From Streptomyces rubrogriseus (lineage in GTDB: Bacteria > Actinomycetota > Actinomycetes > Streptomycetales > Streptomycetaceae), in the NCBI RefSeq assembly GCF_027947575.1, contig NZ_CP116256.1:1426001-1490000 (forward strand): a DNA stretch of 64,000 nt. The letters are read 5' to 3'. Within the stretch, counting starts at the first letter, position 1. Each line of letters starts with the position of its first letter. Positions 1-8,899 of the stretch are shown in pieces. A program made the translations under genes and the position numbers. The notes under the pieces were generated by a model. That model did not search any database and was not told the origin of the DNA. It was given only the letters and a program-made list of their open reading frames with translations.

Positions 1-344
1 AGCACGCGCCGACGCTGGTGCTGGACGCGTTCCTGCTGCGCTCGCTGGCCGTGAACGGGTATGCCCCGACCTTCGGGGACTGCGCGAAGTGCGGCCTGCC
101 CGGTCCCAACCGGTTCTTCTCGGTCGGCTCGGGCGGCTCCGTCTGCGTCGACTGCCGGGTGCCCGGCAGCGTCGTACCCTCGCCGCAGGCCCTGGAACTG
201 CTCGGGGCGCTGCTTGCGGGAGACTGGGGCACGGCGGACGCGGCCGAGCCGCGGTACGTGCGGGAGGGGAGCGGACTGGTCTCCGCCTACCTGCACTGGC
301 ACCTTGAGCGGGGACTGCGCTCCCTGCGGTACGTCGAGAAGTAG
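1..344 (+). CDS. recO: DNA repair protein RecO, C-terminal part
   Basis: RecO assists RecF-pathway recombinational repair by loading RecA and annealing single strands. Only the last ~113 codons are in the window and the reading frame is open at base 3. The visible part has the RecO zinc-ribbon pattern, CAKCG followed by CVDCR about 25 residues later, and the usual helical C-terminus ending in LRSLRYVEK. The stop is 12 bp upstream of uppS, an arrangement common in actinobacteria and consistent with one transcript. The missing N-terminal OB-fold lies left of the window. Confidence 0.9.
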   Translation, partial: HAPTLVLDAFLLRSLAVNGYAPTFGDCAKCGLPGPNRFFSVGSGGSVCVDCRVPGSVVPSPQALELLGALLAGDWGTADAAEPRYVREGSGLVSAYLHWHLERGLRSLRYVEK

Positions 345-356
345 GAGAGAACCGAT

Positions 357-1217
357 ATGGCCGTACGCGGGATTCTGGGGCGGCAGCGCCGGGAGTACAG
401 GACGCCGGAGCCGCACCCCTCCGGCGCGCGGCCGCCGAAGCTCGGCGACCTGGTCCCGGAGCACGTGGCGATCGTCATGGACGGCAACGGGCGCTGGGCC
501 AAGGAGCGCGGGCTGCCGCGCACCGAGGGGCACAAGGTGGGCGCCGAGCAGGTCATGGACGTGCTCCAGGGCGCGATCGAGATGGGCGTCGGGAACATCT
601 CCCTGTACGCCTTCTCCACCGAGAACTGGAAGCGCTCGCCCGAAGAGGTGCGCTTCCTGATGAACTTCAACCGCGACTTCATCCGCAAGTCCCGCGACAC
701 CCTCGACGGTCTGGGCGTGCGGGTGCGCTGGGCGGGCCGGATGCCCCGGCTGTGGAAGTCGGTGGCCAAGGAGCTCCAGGTCGCGCAGGAGCAGACCAAG
801 GACAACGACCGGCTGACGCTGTACTTCTGCATGAACTACGGCGGCCGGGCCGAGATCGCCGACGCGGCGCAGGCCCTCGCCGAGGACGTGCGGGCCGGGA
901 AGCTCGACCCGTCGAAGGTGAACGAGAAGACGCTCGCGAAGTACCTGTACTACCCGGACATGCCGGACGTGGACCTGTTCCTGCGGCCGAGCGGTGAGCA
1001 GCGGACGTCGAACTACCTGCTCTGGCAGAGCGCGTACGCGGAGATGGTCTTCCAGGACGTCCTGTGGCCCGACTTCGACCGGCGCGACCTGTGGCGGGCC
1101 TGCCTGGAGTTCGCCTCCCGCGACCGCCGCTTCGGCGGCGCCATCCCCAACGAGGAGCTCCTGGCCATGGAGGGCAAATTCAGCCCGTCTGGGGGTACCC
1201 CTTCTGGGGGAGCTTGA
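357..1217 (+). CDS. uppS: isoprenyl (undecaprenyl-type) diphosphate synthase
   Basis: Cis-prenyltransferase that condenses isopentenyl diphosphate onto an allylic diphosphate to make the lipid carrier for cell-wall synthesis. The 286-aa product has the family signatures: DGNGRWA at residues ~42-48 with the catalytic Asp, ENWKRSPEEV in the middle, and LFLRPSGEQRTSN near residues 205-220. Length is slightly above the ~250 aa of E. coli UppS because of an N-terminal basic extension. The ATG follows a GGAGAG ribosome site. It sits directly behind recO. Decaprenyl versus undecaprenyl chain length cannot be told from sequence. Confidence 0.93.
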   Translation: MAVRGILGRQRREYRTPEPHPSGARPPKLGDLVPEHVAIVMDGNGRWAKERGLPRTEGHKVGAEQVMDVLQGAIEMGVGNISLYAFSTENWKRSPEEVRFLMNFNRDFIRKSRDTLDGLGVRVRWAGRMPRLWKSVAKELQVAQEQTKDNDRLTLYFCMNYGGRAEIADAAQALAEDVRAGKLDPSKVNEKTLAKYLYYPDMPDVDLFLRPSGEQRTSNYLLWQSAYAEMVFQDVLWPDFDRRDLWRACLEFASRDRRFGGAIPNEELLAMEGKFSPSGGTPSGGA

Positions 1218-1242
1218 GGACGAGGCCGTTCAGGCCGATACA

Positions 1243-1268
1243 GGGGCCCGGGGCGCAGCCCCGGCCCC
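1243..1268. terminator. strong GC hairpin between convergent uppS and zur
   Basis: GGGGC-C-CGGGGC, a GCA loop, then GCCCCGGCCCC: an 11-bp stem with one bulged C. It has no U-tract, as is usual for Streptomyces terminators. Its position between two convergent genes suggests a bidirectional terminator. Confidence 0.6.
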
Positions 1269-1275
1269 ACCCCGC

Positions 1276-1695
1276 TCAACCGCCGGAGGCCCCCGCACAG
1301 TCGGCGCAGGTGCCGAAGATCTCCACCGTGTGCGCCACGTTGACGTAGCCGTGCTCCGCGGCGATGGCCTCGGCCCACTTCTCGACGGCGGGGCCCTCCA
1401 CCTCGACGGCCTTGCCGCAGGCGCGGCAGACCAGGTGGTGGTGATGGTCGCCGGTGGAGCAGCGCCGGTAGACCGACTCGCCCTCGGCGGTGCGCAGGAC
1501 GTCGACCTCGCCGGCGTCGGCGAGGGACTGAAGGGTGCGGTAGACCGTGGTGAGCCCGACCGCGTCGCCCTTGTGCTTGAGCATGTCGTGGAGCTCCTGC
1601 GCGCTGCGGAACTCCTCGACCTCCTGAAGGGCGGCCGACACGGCAGCCCGCTGCCGGGTGGCGCGGCCCTTCACGGGCGGTCCAGCGGTGGTCAC
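1276..1695 (-). CDS. zur: zinc uptake regulator, Fur family
   Basis: Zn-responsive repressor of the Fur family, 139 aa. The N-terminal winged helix contains TTVYRTLQSLADAGEV. The metal-binding part holds a HHHH run followed by LVCRACG and a C-terminal CADC, i.e. the two CxxC pairs of a structural zinc site. The GTG start is chosen because AGGAGG lies 6-12 nt upstream; a longer open frame continues upstream but is antisense to znuB. The gene is followed in the reverse direction by znuB, znuC and znuA, so its job in zinc homeostasis is well supported. Fur-type iron control is the main alternative, made unlikely by the His-rich substrate-binding protein next door. Confidence 0.88.
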   Translation of the reverse strand: MTTAGPPVKGRATRQRAAVSAALQEVEEFRSAQELHDMLKHKGDAVGLTTVYRTLQSLADAGEVDVLRTAEGESVYRRCSTGDHHHHLVCRACGKAVEVEGPAVEKWAEAIAAEHGYVNVAHTVEIFGTCADCAGASGG

Positions 1696-1757
1696 TGGAT
1701 TCCTCCTCACGTCTTCGCGGCTTGCCGGGCCATTGTGCCAGCCCGGCAGTCCCGCGG

Positions 1758-2660
1758 TCAGACGCCGACCTCGTCGGCGGCCCCCCTGGTGGCCGGAATC
1801 GTGCACTCCGCCGGATCCGCGGCGGGCTGCGCGGCGGCGAGTGCCCGCGCGCGTCGCCTGGCCAGCGGGGCGGCCAGCACGCTCAGCAGGATGAACGCGC
1901 CGATGGTGAGCAGCACGATCGTCGCGCCGGGCGGCACGTCCTGGTAGTACGACGTGACCGTGCCGCCGATCGTCACGCTCACGCCGAGCGCGACGGCGAT
2001 CGCGAAGGTGGCGGCGAAGCTGCGGGTGAGCTGCTGCGCGGCGGCCACCGGGACCACCATCAGCGCGGAGACCAGCAGCAGGCCGACGACGCGCATCGCG
2101 ACGGTCACCGTGACCGCCGCCGTGACGGCCGTCAGCAGGTTCAGCGCGCGCACCGGCAGGCCGGTGACCCGGGCGAACTCCTCGTCCTGGCTGACGGCGA
2201 ACAACTGGCGGCGCAGGCCGACGGTGACCAGGACCACGAAGGCGGCGAGCAGGCAGATCGCGGTCACGTCGGACTCGGAGACCGTCGACAGGGAGCCGAA
2301 GAGGTACGAGGTGAGGTTGGCGTTGGAGCCGCCCGGCGCGAGGTTGATGAACATCACGCCGCCCGCCATGCCGCCGTAGAAGAGCATGGCGAGGGCGATG
2401 TCGCCGCGGGTCTTGCCGTACCAGCGGATCAGCTCCATGAGGACCGCGCCGAGGACGGAGACCACGGTCGCCATCCACACCGGGGACCAGGAGAGCAGGA
2501 AGCCGAGGCCGACGCCGGTCATCGCCACGTGGCCGATGCCGTCGCCCATGAGGGCCTGGCGGCGCTGGACCAGGTAGATGCCGATGGCCGGGGCGGTGAT
2601 GCCGACCAGGACGGCGGCGAGCAGCGCCCGCTGCATGAAGGCGTAGTTCAGGATTTCCAT
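1758..2660 (-). CDS. znuB: zinc ABC transporter permease
   Basis: Membrane subunit of an ABC-3 family Zn/Mn importer, 300 aa. It starts MEILNYAFMQRALLAAVLVG and carries about eight hydrophobic segments; QRRQALMGDGIGHVAMTGV near residues 32-50 is the typical ABC-3 permease sequence. It is translated 13 bp after znuC and 62 bp before zur, all on the minus strand, so the gene order in transcription is znuA, znuC, znuB, zur. It should pair with ZnuC and pass zinc delivered by ZnuA across the membrane. Confidence 0.9.
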   Translation of the reverse strand: MEILNYAFMQRALLAAVLVGITAPAIGIYLVQRRQALMGDGIGHVAMTGVGLGFLLSWSPVWMATVVSVLGAVLMELIRWYGKTRGDIALAMLFYGGMAGGVMFINLAPGGSNANLTSYLFGSLSTVSESDVTAICLLAAFVVLVTVGLRRQLFAVSQDEEFARVTGLPVRALNLLTAVTAAVTVTVAMRVVGLLLVSALMVVPVAAAQQLTRSFAATFAIAVALGVSVTIGGTVTSYYQDVPPGATIVLLTIGAFILLSVLAAPLARRRARALAAAQPAADPAECTIPATRGAADEVGV

Positions 2661-2673
2661 GGTCGTCGCCTTC

Positions 2674-3444
2674 TCAGCTCAGCAGGCCGGTGCGGATCGG
2701 TTCGGCGCCCACCGGTGCGTGCGGGTGGACGTGGTCGTGGCCGGGCAGCGCGTGCTGGCCGACCGCCTCGGGCGGCGGGCCGTCGTGCACGACGCAGCCG
2801 TCGCGGAGCACCACGGCCCGGTCGATCAGCGGCTCCAGGGGGCCCAGCTCGTGCAGGACGAGGAGGACGGTCGCCCCGGCCGCGACCTGCTTGCGCAGGG
2901 TCGCCGCCAGCACCTCCTGGCTGGCCAGGTCGACGCCCGCCATCGGCTCGTCCATGATCAGCAGTTCGGGTTCGGCGGCGAGCGCGCGGGCGATCAGCAC
3001 CCGCTGGTGCTGGCCGCCGGAGAGGGCGTTCACCGAGTCCTTGGCGCGGTCGGCCATGCCGACCAGGTCGAGGGCGCGGCGTACGGCCTCGTGGTCGGCC
3101 TTGCGCAGGACGCCGAAGCGGGCCCGGGAGAGCCGGCCCGAGGAGACCACCTCGGTCACCGTGGCGGGGACGCCGCCCGCGGCCGTGGTGCGCTGCGGGA
3201 CGTAGCCCACGCGCGCCCAGTCGCGGAAGCGGCGCCTGGGGGTGCCGAACAGCTCGATCTCGCCGGCCGTCACCGGCACCTGGCCGATGATCGTGCGCAC
3301 GGCCGTGGACTTGCCCGAGCCGTTGGCGCCGAGCAGCGCGACCACCTGGCCGCGCCGCACGGTGAGGTCGATGCCGCGCAGGACGGGGCGTGAGCCCAGC
3401 TCGGCGCGGACGCCACGCAGGGATATGACGGACTCGTCGCTCAC
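2674..3444 (-). CDS. znuC: zinc ABC transporter ATP-binding protein
   Basis: ATPase of the zinc importer, 256 aa. Walker A GANGSGKS near residue 38, signature LSGGQHQR near residue 142 and Walker B LLIMDEP near residue 161 are all intact. The C-terminus carries a His-containing tail (GHDHVHPHAP) that could bind metal. It lies between znuA (48 bp gap) and znuB (13 bp gap) on the same strand and most likely shares the Zur-controlled znuA promoter. Confidence 0.92.
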   Translation of the reverse strand: MSDESVISLRGVRAELGSRPVLRGIDLTVRRGQVVALLGANGSGKSTAVRTIIGQVPVTAGEIELFGTPRRRFRDWARVGYVPQRTTAAGGVPATVTEVVSSGRLSRARFGVLRKADHEAVRRALDLVGMADRAKDSVNALSGGQHQRVLIARALAAEPELLIMDEPMAGVDLASQEVLAATLRKQVAAGATVLLVLHELGPLEPLIDRAVVLRDGCVVHDGPPPEAVGQHALPGHDHVHPHAPVGAEPIRTGLLS

Positions 3445-3492
3445 GATGTCCTCCGTAACGATCGAACGGGCCGGGCTGCCCGGCCGGGCTGC

Positions 3493-4479
3493 TTACTTGG
3501 CGCCGAGGGCGGTTTCGAGCGCCTTGAGGTTGGCTTCCATGACCCCGACGTAGTCCTCGCCCTTGGACTTGTCGGTGATGCCCTCCAGCGGATCGAGGAC
3601 GTCCGTCTTCAGGCCCGCGTCCTTGGCGAGGGTCTTCGCGGTCTTGTCGGACACCAGTGTCTCGTAGAAGACGGTGGTGACGCCGTCGGCCTTGGCCTCC
3701 TGCTGGAGTTCCTTGATCCGGGCGGGGCTGGGCTCGCTCTCCGGGTCGAGGCCGTTGATGGCCTCCTGGGTGAGGCCGTAGCGCTCGGCGAGGTAGCCGA
3801 AGGCGGCGTGGTTGGTGAAGAAGACCTTGCTGTCGGTCTTCGCCAGGCCGTTCTTGAACGCCGTGTCCAGGCCGCTCAGCTTCTTCGCCAGCGCCTCGGC
3901 GTTCTTGCGGTAGTCGTCGGCGTGGTCCGGGTCGGCCTTCTCGAAGGACTCGGCGACGCCCTGGGCGATCTCGGCGTACTTCACCGGGTCCAGCCAGACG
4001 TGCGGGTCGAGAGCCTGCTCCCCGCCCTCGGCGTGCTCCTCCTCGGCGTGCTCGTCCGCGTGCTCCTCGCCGCCGTGGTCATGGTCGTGCTCGACGTTGC
4101 CGTGGTCCTCCAGCTTGGTCAGCGAGGCGGCGTCGATCTTGGTCTTCACGTCGGACTGGGCGATGGCCTCGTCCACGGCGGGCTGGAGGGACTTGAGGTA
4201 GAGCACCGCGTCCGCCTCGCCCATCTGGGCGGTCTGCTTGGCGCTCAGCTCCAGGTCGTGCGGCTCCTGGCCGGGCTCGGTGAGCGTGGTGACGTTCACG
4301 TGGTCCCCGCCGATCTGCTCGGCGAGGTACTCCATGGGGTAGAACGACGCGACGACGTCGAACTTGTCGGTGTTGCCCGCCGCCGAGCTGTCGCTGGAGC
4401 AGGCGGAGAGGGTGCCGAGGCCGAGCGCGGTGGCCGCGGTGACTGCTATGCCGGATATACGGCGTCGTCGTACGTTCAT
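3493..4479 (-). CDS. znuA: zinc ABC transporter substrate-binding lipoprotein
   Basis: Extracytoplasmic zinc receptor of cluster A-I. A signal peptide ends in a lipobox LSAC, so it should be lipid-anchored. Residues ~125-155 form a His/Asp/Glu-rich loop (EHDHDHGGEEHADEHAEEEH), the hallmark of ZnuA proteins. DPHVWLDP and later His/Asp residues belong to the metal site. I chose the ATG at 4479 (MNVRRRR): no ribosome site precedes it, but TTGACA-N18-GAAAAT ends 7 nt upstream, fitting a leaderless mRNA. ATG 4488 and TTG 4497 are in-frame alternatives. It is the first gene of the znuACB-zur unit. Confidence 0.9.
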   Translation of the reverse strand: MNVRRRRISGIAVTAATALGLGTLSACSSDSSAAGNTDKFDVVASFYPMEYLAEQIGGDHVNVTTLTEPGQEPHDLELSAKQTAQMGEADAVLYLKSLQPAVDEAIAQSDVKTKIDAASLTKLEDHGNVEHDHDHGGEEHADEHAEEEHAEGGEQALDPHVWLDPVKYAEIAQGVAESFEKADPDHADDYRKNAEALAKKLSGLDTAFKNGLAKTDSKVFFTNHAAFGYLAERYGLTQEAINGLDPESEPSPARIKELQQEAKADGVTTVFYETLVSDKTAKTLAKDAGLKTDVLDPLEGITDKSKGEDYVGVMEANLKALETALGAK

Positions 4480-4516
4480 GACACTCATTTTCAACAAATA
4501 TGGAAACCGTTGTCAA
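4479..4516 (-). promoter_or_regulatory. znuA promoter with overlapping Zur-type box
   Basis: On the minus strand, TTGACA (4511-4516) is followed after 18 nt by GAAAAT (4487-4492) and then 7 nt to the ATG. The 15-mer TGAAAATGAGTGTCA (4479-4493) has the 7-1-7 inverted-repeat form TGAnAnT-n-AnTnTCA known for actinobacterial Zur boxes (5 of 7 pairs match). It covers the -10 and the predicted transcription start, so bound Zur would block initiation. Confidence 0.65.
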
Positions 4517-4640
4517 CAACCGGGCGATTCCGCAGCTGGGAGGCCCCGATTTGGCCGTGGGGCGACCCACGCCGGTAACCTGAAGCATTCTCCGGAAGCA
4601 TCCTCGCTTCGTCGCCCGTCGTCGTAATGAAGAGAGCACC

Positions 4641-6023
4641 GTGGCCGCCGACAAGATCGACACCATCGTCAGCCTGAGCAAGCGCCGTGGCTTCGTATTC
4701 CCGTGCAGTGAGATCTACGGCGGTCAGCGCGCCGCCTGGGACTACGGTCCGCTGGGTGTCGAGCTCAAGGAGAACCTCAAGCGCCAGTGGTGGCGCTACA
4801 TGGTCACCTCGCGCGAGGACGTCGTCGGTCTCGACTCGTCCGTGATCCTGGCCCCCGAGGTCTGGGTCGCCTCCGGTCACGTCGCCACCTTCACGGACCC
4901 GCTGACCGAGTGCACCTCCTGCCACAAGCGGTTCCGCGCGGACCACCTGGAGGAGGCGTACGAGGAGAAGAAGGGCCACGCCCCGGAGAACGGCCTGGCC
5001 GACCTGAACTGCCCCAACTGCGGCAACAAGGGCACCTTCACCGAGCCCAAGCAGTTCTCCGGTCTGCTCTCCACCCACCTCGGCCCGACCCAGGACAGCG
5101 GCTCCGTCGCCTACCTGCGGCCCGAGACCGCCCAGGGCATCTTCACCAACTTCGCCCAGGTGCAGACCACTTCGCGGCGCAAGCCGCCGTTCGGCATCGC
5201 CCAGATGGGCAAGTCCTTCCGCAACGAGATCACGCCCGGCAACTTCATCTTCCGCACCCGCGAGTTCGAGCAGATGGAGATGGAGTTCTTCGTCAAGCCG
5301 GGCGAGGACGAGAAGTGGCAGGAATACTGGATGGAGCAGCGCTGGAACTGGTACACGGGCCTTGGTCTCCGTGAGGAGAACATGCGCTGGTACGAGCACC
5401 CGGCCGAGAAGCTCTCCCACTACTCCAAGCGCACCGCCGACATCGAGTACCGCTTCTCCTTCGGCGGCAGCGAGTGGGGCGAGCTGGAGGGTGTCGCCAA
5501 CCGGACCGACTACGACCTCTCCTCGCACGCCAAGGCCTCCGGCCAGGACCTCTCCTACTACGACCAGGAGGCCCAGGAGCGCTGGACGCCGTACGTCATC
5601 GAGCCGGCGGCCGGTGTCGGGCGGGCGATGCTCGCGTTCCTGCTCGACGCGTACATCGAGGACGAGGCGCCGAACGCCAAGGGCAAGCTGGAGAAGCGCA
5701 CCGTGCTGCGGCTCGACCCGCGGCTGTCCCCGGTGAAGGTCGCCGTGCTGCCGCTGTCCCGCAACCCGGAGCTGTCGCCGAAGGCGAAGGGGCTGGCGCA
5801 GGCGCTGCGGCAGAACTGGAACATCGAGTTCGACGACGCGGGCGCGATCGGGCGGCGGTACCGGCGTCAGGACGAGATCGGGACGCCGTTCTGCGTGACC
5901 GTCGACTTCGACACGCTGGACGACAACGCGGTGACCGTGCGGGAGCGGGACACGATGAAGCAGGAGCGTGTGTCTCTCGACCAGATCGAGGGGTACCTCG
6001 CTTCTCGGCTGGTTGGCTGCTGA
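4641..6023 (+). CDS. glyS: glycyl-tRNA synthetase (class II, single chain)
   Basis: Charges tRNA-Gly with glycine. The 460-aa protein is of the dimeric eukaryote/archaeon-like type used by actinobacteria, not the alpha2beta2 type. Visible class II features are the motif 2 region [39 protein letters not shown] (split here as two adjoining parts: GKSFRNEI and [14 protein letters not shown]), motif 3 [14 protein letters not shown], and the C-terminal anticodon-binding domain ending near [17 protein letters not shown] and CPNC pairs at residues ~93-135 may form a zinc knuckle. The GTG start is preceded by GAAGAGAG. It is divergent from znuA. Confidence 0.95.
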
Positions 6024-6044
6024 ACGTCCGTTCGCGTTGAGGTA

Positions 6045-6119
6045 CCAGGGGGCTCTGCCCCCTGGACCCCCGGGACCTATGCCCACCCATCACCCGACTC
6101 GGTCGGGAGGGGGGTGGGC
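6045..6119. terminator. two hairpins between convergent glyS and chitinase
   Basis: The first is CCAGGGGGC-TCT-GCCCCCTGG (6045-6065), a perfect 9-bp stem with a 3-nt loop. The second pairs GCCCACCC (6081-6088) with GGGTGGGC (6112-6119) and contains an inner CCCGAC/GTCGGG stem. Both fit terminators for the two converging genes. Confidence 0.6.
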
Positions 6120-6163
6120 GTTTCGGCGTTTCGGGGGGCCGGATTACAGGTTCTGCCCCCGGC

Positions 6164-7240
6164 TCAGCGGCCCTGTAGGGACTTCACGTTGTTGCCGAAG
6201 GTCCAGTTCTTCGAGCCGTCCCAGTTGAGGGACCAGGTCATCAGGCCCTTGAGGGAGCCGTTGTAGTGGTTCCACGCCTGGGAGACCAGGGACGGCGACA
6301 TGTGGCCGCCGCCCGCGCCGGGCTGGGCGGGCAGCCCCGGGACCTGCTTGTCGTAGGGCACCCGGATCGTGGTGCCCTGGATGACCAGGCCCTTGTTCAG
6401 GCAGTCGGTCTGGGCGGTGAAGCCCTGCACGGTACCGGCCGAGTAGGAGTCGCCGGCGCAGCCGTACATGCTGCCGTTGTAGTACTGCATGTTCAGCCAC
6501 CACAGGCGGCCGTTGTCCGCGTACTTCTTGATGATCGGCAGGTACGCGCCCCAGATCGAGCCGTAGACGATGCTGCCGCCGGTGACGTACGCCGTCTCCG
6601 GGGCCATCGTGAGGCCGAAGTTGGAGGGCATGCGGGCCAGTACGCCGTCGATGATGCGGATCAGGTTGGACTGGGACGCCGAGAGCTGGTTGATGTTGCC
6701 GCTGCCGGTCAGGCCGGTCTCGATGTCGATGTCTATGCCGTCGAAGTTGTACGTCTTGAGGATCGGGACGATCGTGTCGACGAAACGGTCCGCGACCGCG
6801 GTCGAGTTGAGGTCGATGCCGGCCGTCGCGCCGCCGATGGAGAGCAGGAGCGTCTGCCCAGACGCCTTGGCCGCGCACATCTCGGCGGGCGTCGCCACCT
6901 TCACGCCGGAGTCCATGCCGTCCTCCCACAGGGCCGTCCCGTCGGAGAGGATCACCGGGAAGGCCGCGTTGAGGACGTTGTAGCCGTGGGCGGCGATCTG
7001 GGGGTTGGTGATCGGGGTCCAGCCGAAGGGCGGGTGGACGCCGTTGGCGGCGCCGTCCCAGTTCTCCCAGTAGCCCTGGAGGACCTTGCCTGCGGGCCTC
7101 GACTTCACGGCGCAGGTGTCGGCGGCCGCGCCGGTGGGGGCGGCGCCCTCGGGAGCCGCCGACGCGGTGGCGACTCCCAGGGGGACCAGAACGGTGGCCG
7201 CCAGTGCGGCGGCCAGTAGACGGATCTTGCGGCGGATCAT
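6164..7240 (-). CDS. secreted chitinase, glycosyl hydrolase family 18
   Basis: Endo- or exochitinase that hydrolyses chitin outside the cell. It is 358 aa. The signal peptide (MIRRKIRLLAAALAATVLVP...) is probably cut after ASA at residue ~28. The catalytic GH18 motif DGIDIDIE spans residues 167-174, with Glu174 as the acid and both preceding Asp present; LLLSIGG at 131-137 is the second GH18 landmark. There is no separate chitin-binding or fibronectin domain, so the protein is a bare catalytic module. Two DasR-type boxes lie 66-98 bp upstream. It is monocistronic, between terminator hairpins and an MFS exporter. Confidence 0.93.
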   Translation of the reverse strand: MIRRKIRLLAAALAATVLVPLGVATASAAPEGAAPTGAAADTCAVKSRPAGKVLQGYWENWDGAANGVHPPFGWTPITNPQIAAHGYNVLNAAFPVILSDGTALWEDGMDSGVKVATPAEMCAAKASGQTLLLSIGGATAGIDLNSTAVADRFVDTIVPILKTYNFDGIDIDIETGLTGSGNINQLSASQSNLIRIIDGVLARMPSNFGLTMAPETAYVTGGSIVYGSIWGAYLPIIKKYADNGRLWWLNMQYYNGSMYGCAGDSYSAGTVQGFTAQTDCLNKGLVIQGTTIRVPYDKQVPGLPAQPGAGGGHMSPSLVSQAWNHYNGSLKGLMTWSLNWDGSKNWTFGNNVKSLQGR

Positions 7241-7305
7241 GCCGGGCCTCCCGGTGGGGGATCGGTGAGGGAGAGTCGTCTTGTGTCGTAGGCATGACAG
7301 TGCTG

Positions 7306-7338
7306 TGGTCCAGACCTTTCGTCAAGAGGTCTGGACCA
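7306..7338 (-). promoter_or_regulatory. paired DasR-type (dre) boxes upstream of the chitinase
   Basis: TGGTCCAGACCT (7306-7317) and AGGTCTGGACCA (7327-7338) each match the dre core TGGTCTAGACCA at 10 of 12 bases. They are exact reverse complements of each other, separated by 9 bp. On the minus strand a TTGACG (7319-7324) sits between them and may be the -35 element. Such TGGTCCAGACCT repeats are the classical chitinase promoter elements of Streptomyces, repressed by DasR and induced by chitin breakdown. Confidence 0.8.
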
Positions 7339-7364
7339 AAAAGCGGGTGCGGTTCGGTGGGTCG

Positions 7365-8798
7365 TCAGACGATCGTCCGGGGCAGGCGCAGGCTCAGCAG
7401 GCCGGTCAGCACTACCCCGGCGAACTGGACCAGCAGCGTCGTCACCAGGGCGTCCCGCATGCCCATGCCCGGGGTCAGCGACAGGAACAGGGTGCCCAGG
7501 GTGGCCACCCCCAGGGCCAGGGACGACTGCTGGGTGGTGACCATGACGCCACTGCCGACGCCGGCGCGTTCGGCGGGCACCTCCGAGAGGACCAACCGGA
7601 GGACGACCGGGAGCTGGAGCGCCTGGCCGGCCCCCGCGACCGCCGCGCCCGGCAGGAGTTCCACCAGGCCGAGATCGGGCCAGGAGCGCCACGCGGCCAG
7701 CGTCATCAGGGCCAGGCCCACCCCCTGGAGGGCGGCGCCGGTGGGGACGACGCGGGTGCCGTAGCGGGCGACCAGCCGGGGGCCGGCGAGGGAGAAGAGG
7801 AAGAACACCACCGCCAGTGGCGCCAGGGCCAGGCCCGCGGCCACCGGGCCCAGGCCCGCGCCCTGCTGCAAGGCCACCGCGATGACGAACATGAAGCCGC
7901 TGAAGCCGATCGAGAACGGCACGATGAGCAGCAGGCCGCGACGCAGCGAGACGATCGCGAACAGGCTCGGCGGGACCAGCGGCGTACGGCCCGCGCGGTC
8001 CGCCCGGCGCTCCACCGCGTAGAACGCCGCCGCCGCGAACGGGAACGCCGCCAGCGACAGCCACGTCCACAGCGGCCAGCCCGCCGCCCGGCCCTCGGTC
8101 AGCGGCACCAGCAGGGTCAGGATCGAGGCGGCCAGCAGGAAGGTGCCGGGCACGTCCACCGGCTCGGGGCGCGCGGAGCGGGTCTCCGGGACCGCGCGGG
8201 CGGCGAGGAAGAGGCCCGCGAGGACGACCGGGACGTTGGCGAGGAAGACGGAACGCCAGCCGGTGCCCGCGATGTCCGCCGCCACCAGGACGCCGCCGAG
8301 GATCTGGCCGGCCACCATCGACAGACCGGCCGTGGCCCCGTACAGGCCCATGGCCTTCGCGCGTCGGGGGCCGGACGTGGTCGCCTGGATGGTCGCCAGC
8401 ACCTGCGGCAGCATCGCGGCGGCCGAGGCGCCCTGCGCCACCCGCGCGGCCACCAGCGACCAGGCGTCAGGCGCCAGGCCGCAGGCCAGCGAGGTCAGCC
8501 CGAAGGCCGCCATGCCGCCCAGGAACAGGCGGCGCCGGCCGAAGAGGTCGCCGAGCCGGCCGCCTAGGACCAGCAGCACGGCGTACGCCACCCCGTACCC
8601 GGCGACGACCAGTTCCAGGACCGCCTCGCTCGCGGAGAGGTCCGCGCCGATGGTGGGCAGTGCGACGTTGACGATGAAGAAGTCGACGAGCGGGAGCGCC
8701 GCGGCCAGCAGCACCGTGAAGAGCCCGAGGCCGCCGAGTGCGGGCGACGCTTCCGGGGTGCCCGTACGGACGGGACGTGAGGTGATTGTTTCGGTCAC
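7365..8798 (-). CDS. MFS drug exporter, DHA2 (14-TM) family
   Basis: Proton-driven multidrug exporter of the EmrB/QacA type, 477 aa. Typical signatures are PLVDFFIVNVALPTIGADL in TM1 and GGRLGDLFGRRRLFLGG in the TM2-TM3 loop, with about 14 hydrophobic segments. The GTG start (VTETITSRP) is chosen because upstream codons run into the shared promoter region. It is divergent from an XRE/MmyB-type regulator at 8900, a common exporter-regulator pair. The substrate is not predictable. Confidence 0.85.
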   Translation of the reverse strand: MTETITSRPVRTGTPEASPALGGLGLFTVLLAAALPLVDFFIVNVALPTIGADLSASEAVLELVVAGYGVAYAVLLVLGGRLGDLFGRRRLFLGGMAAFGLTSLACGLAPDAWSLVAARVAQGASAAAMLPQVLATIQATTSGPRRAKAMGLYGATAGLSMVAGQILGGVLVAADIAGTGWRSVFLANVPVVLAGLFLAARAVPETRSARPEPVDVPGTFLLAASILTLLVPLTEGRAAGWPLWTWLSLAAFPFAAAAFYAVERRADRAGRTPLVPPSLFAIVSLRRGLLLIVPFSIGFSGFMFVIAVALQQGAGLGPVAAGLALAPLAVVFFLFSLAGPRLVARYGTRVVPTGAALQGVGLALMTLAAWRSWPDLGLVELLPGAAVAGAGQALQLPVVLRLVLSEVPAERAGVGSGVMVTTQQSSLALGVATLGTLFLSLTPGMGMRDALVTTLLVQFAGVVLTGLLSLRLPRTIV

Positions 8799-8820
8799 GT
8801 GGTCGAGCCTGCGACCGTTT

Positions 8821-8838
8821 CCAGAGTGGTACCAGAGT
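8821..8838. promoter_or_regulatory. direct repeat in the exporter/XRE intergenic region
   Basis: CCAGAGT occurs twice (8821-8827, 8832-8838) separated by GGTA, with TGGTACCA as a palindrome across the joint. It lies between the divergent starts at 8798 and 8900 and could be bound by the neighbouring XRE regulator. Confidence 0.35.
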
Positions 8839-8899
8839 CTTCTTATGCTGGTAGTAGGAGTACCTGGCAACAGGGTTCCGGACGCGGCACCCTGGAGGC

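Noticed and set aside
6570..6983. Plus-strand frame inside the chitinase
   Set aside because: Antisense to the GH18 catalytic motif with no ribosome site or conserved feature.
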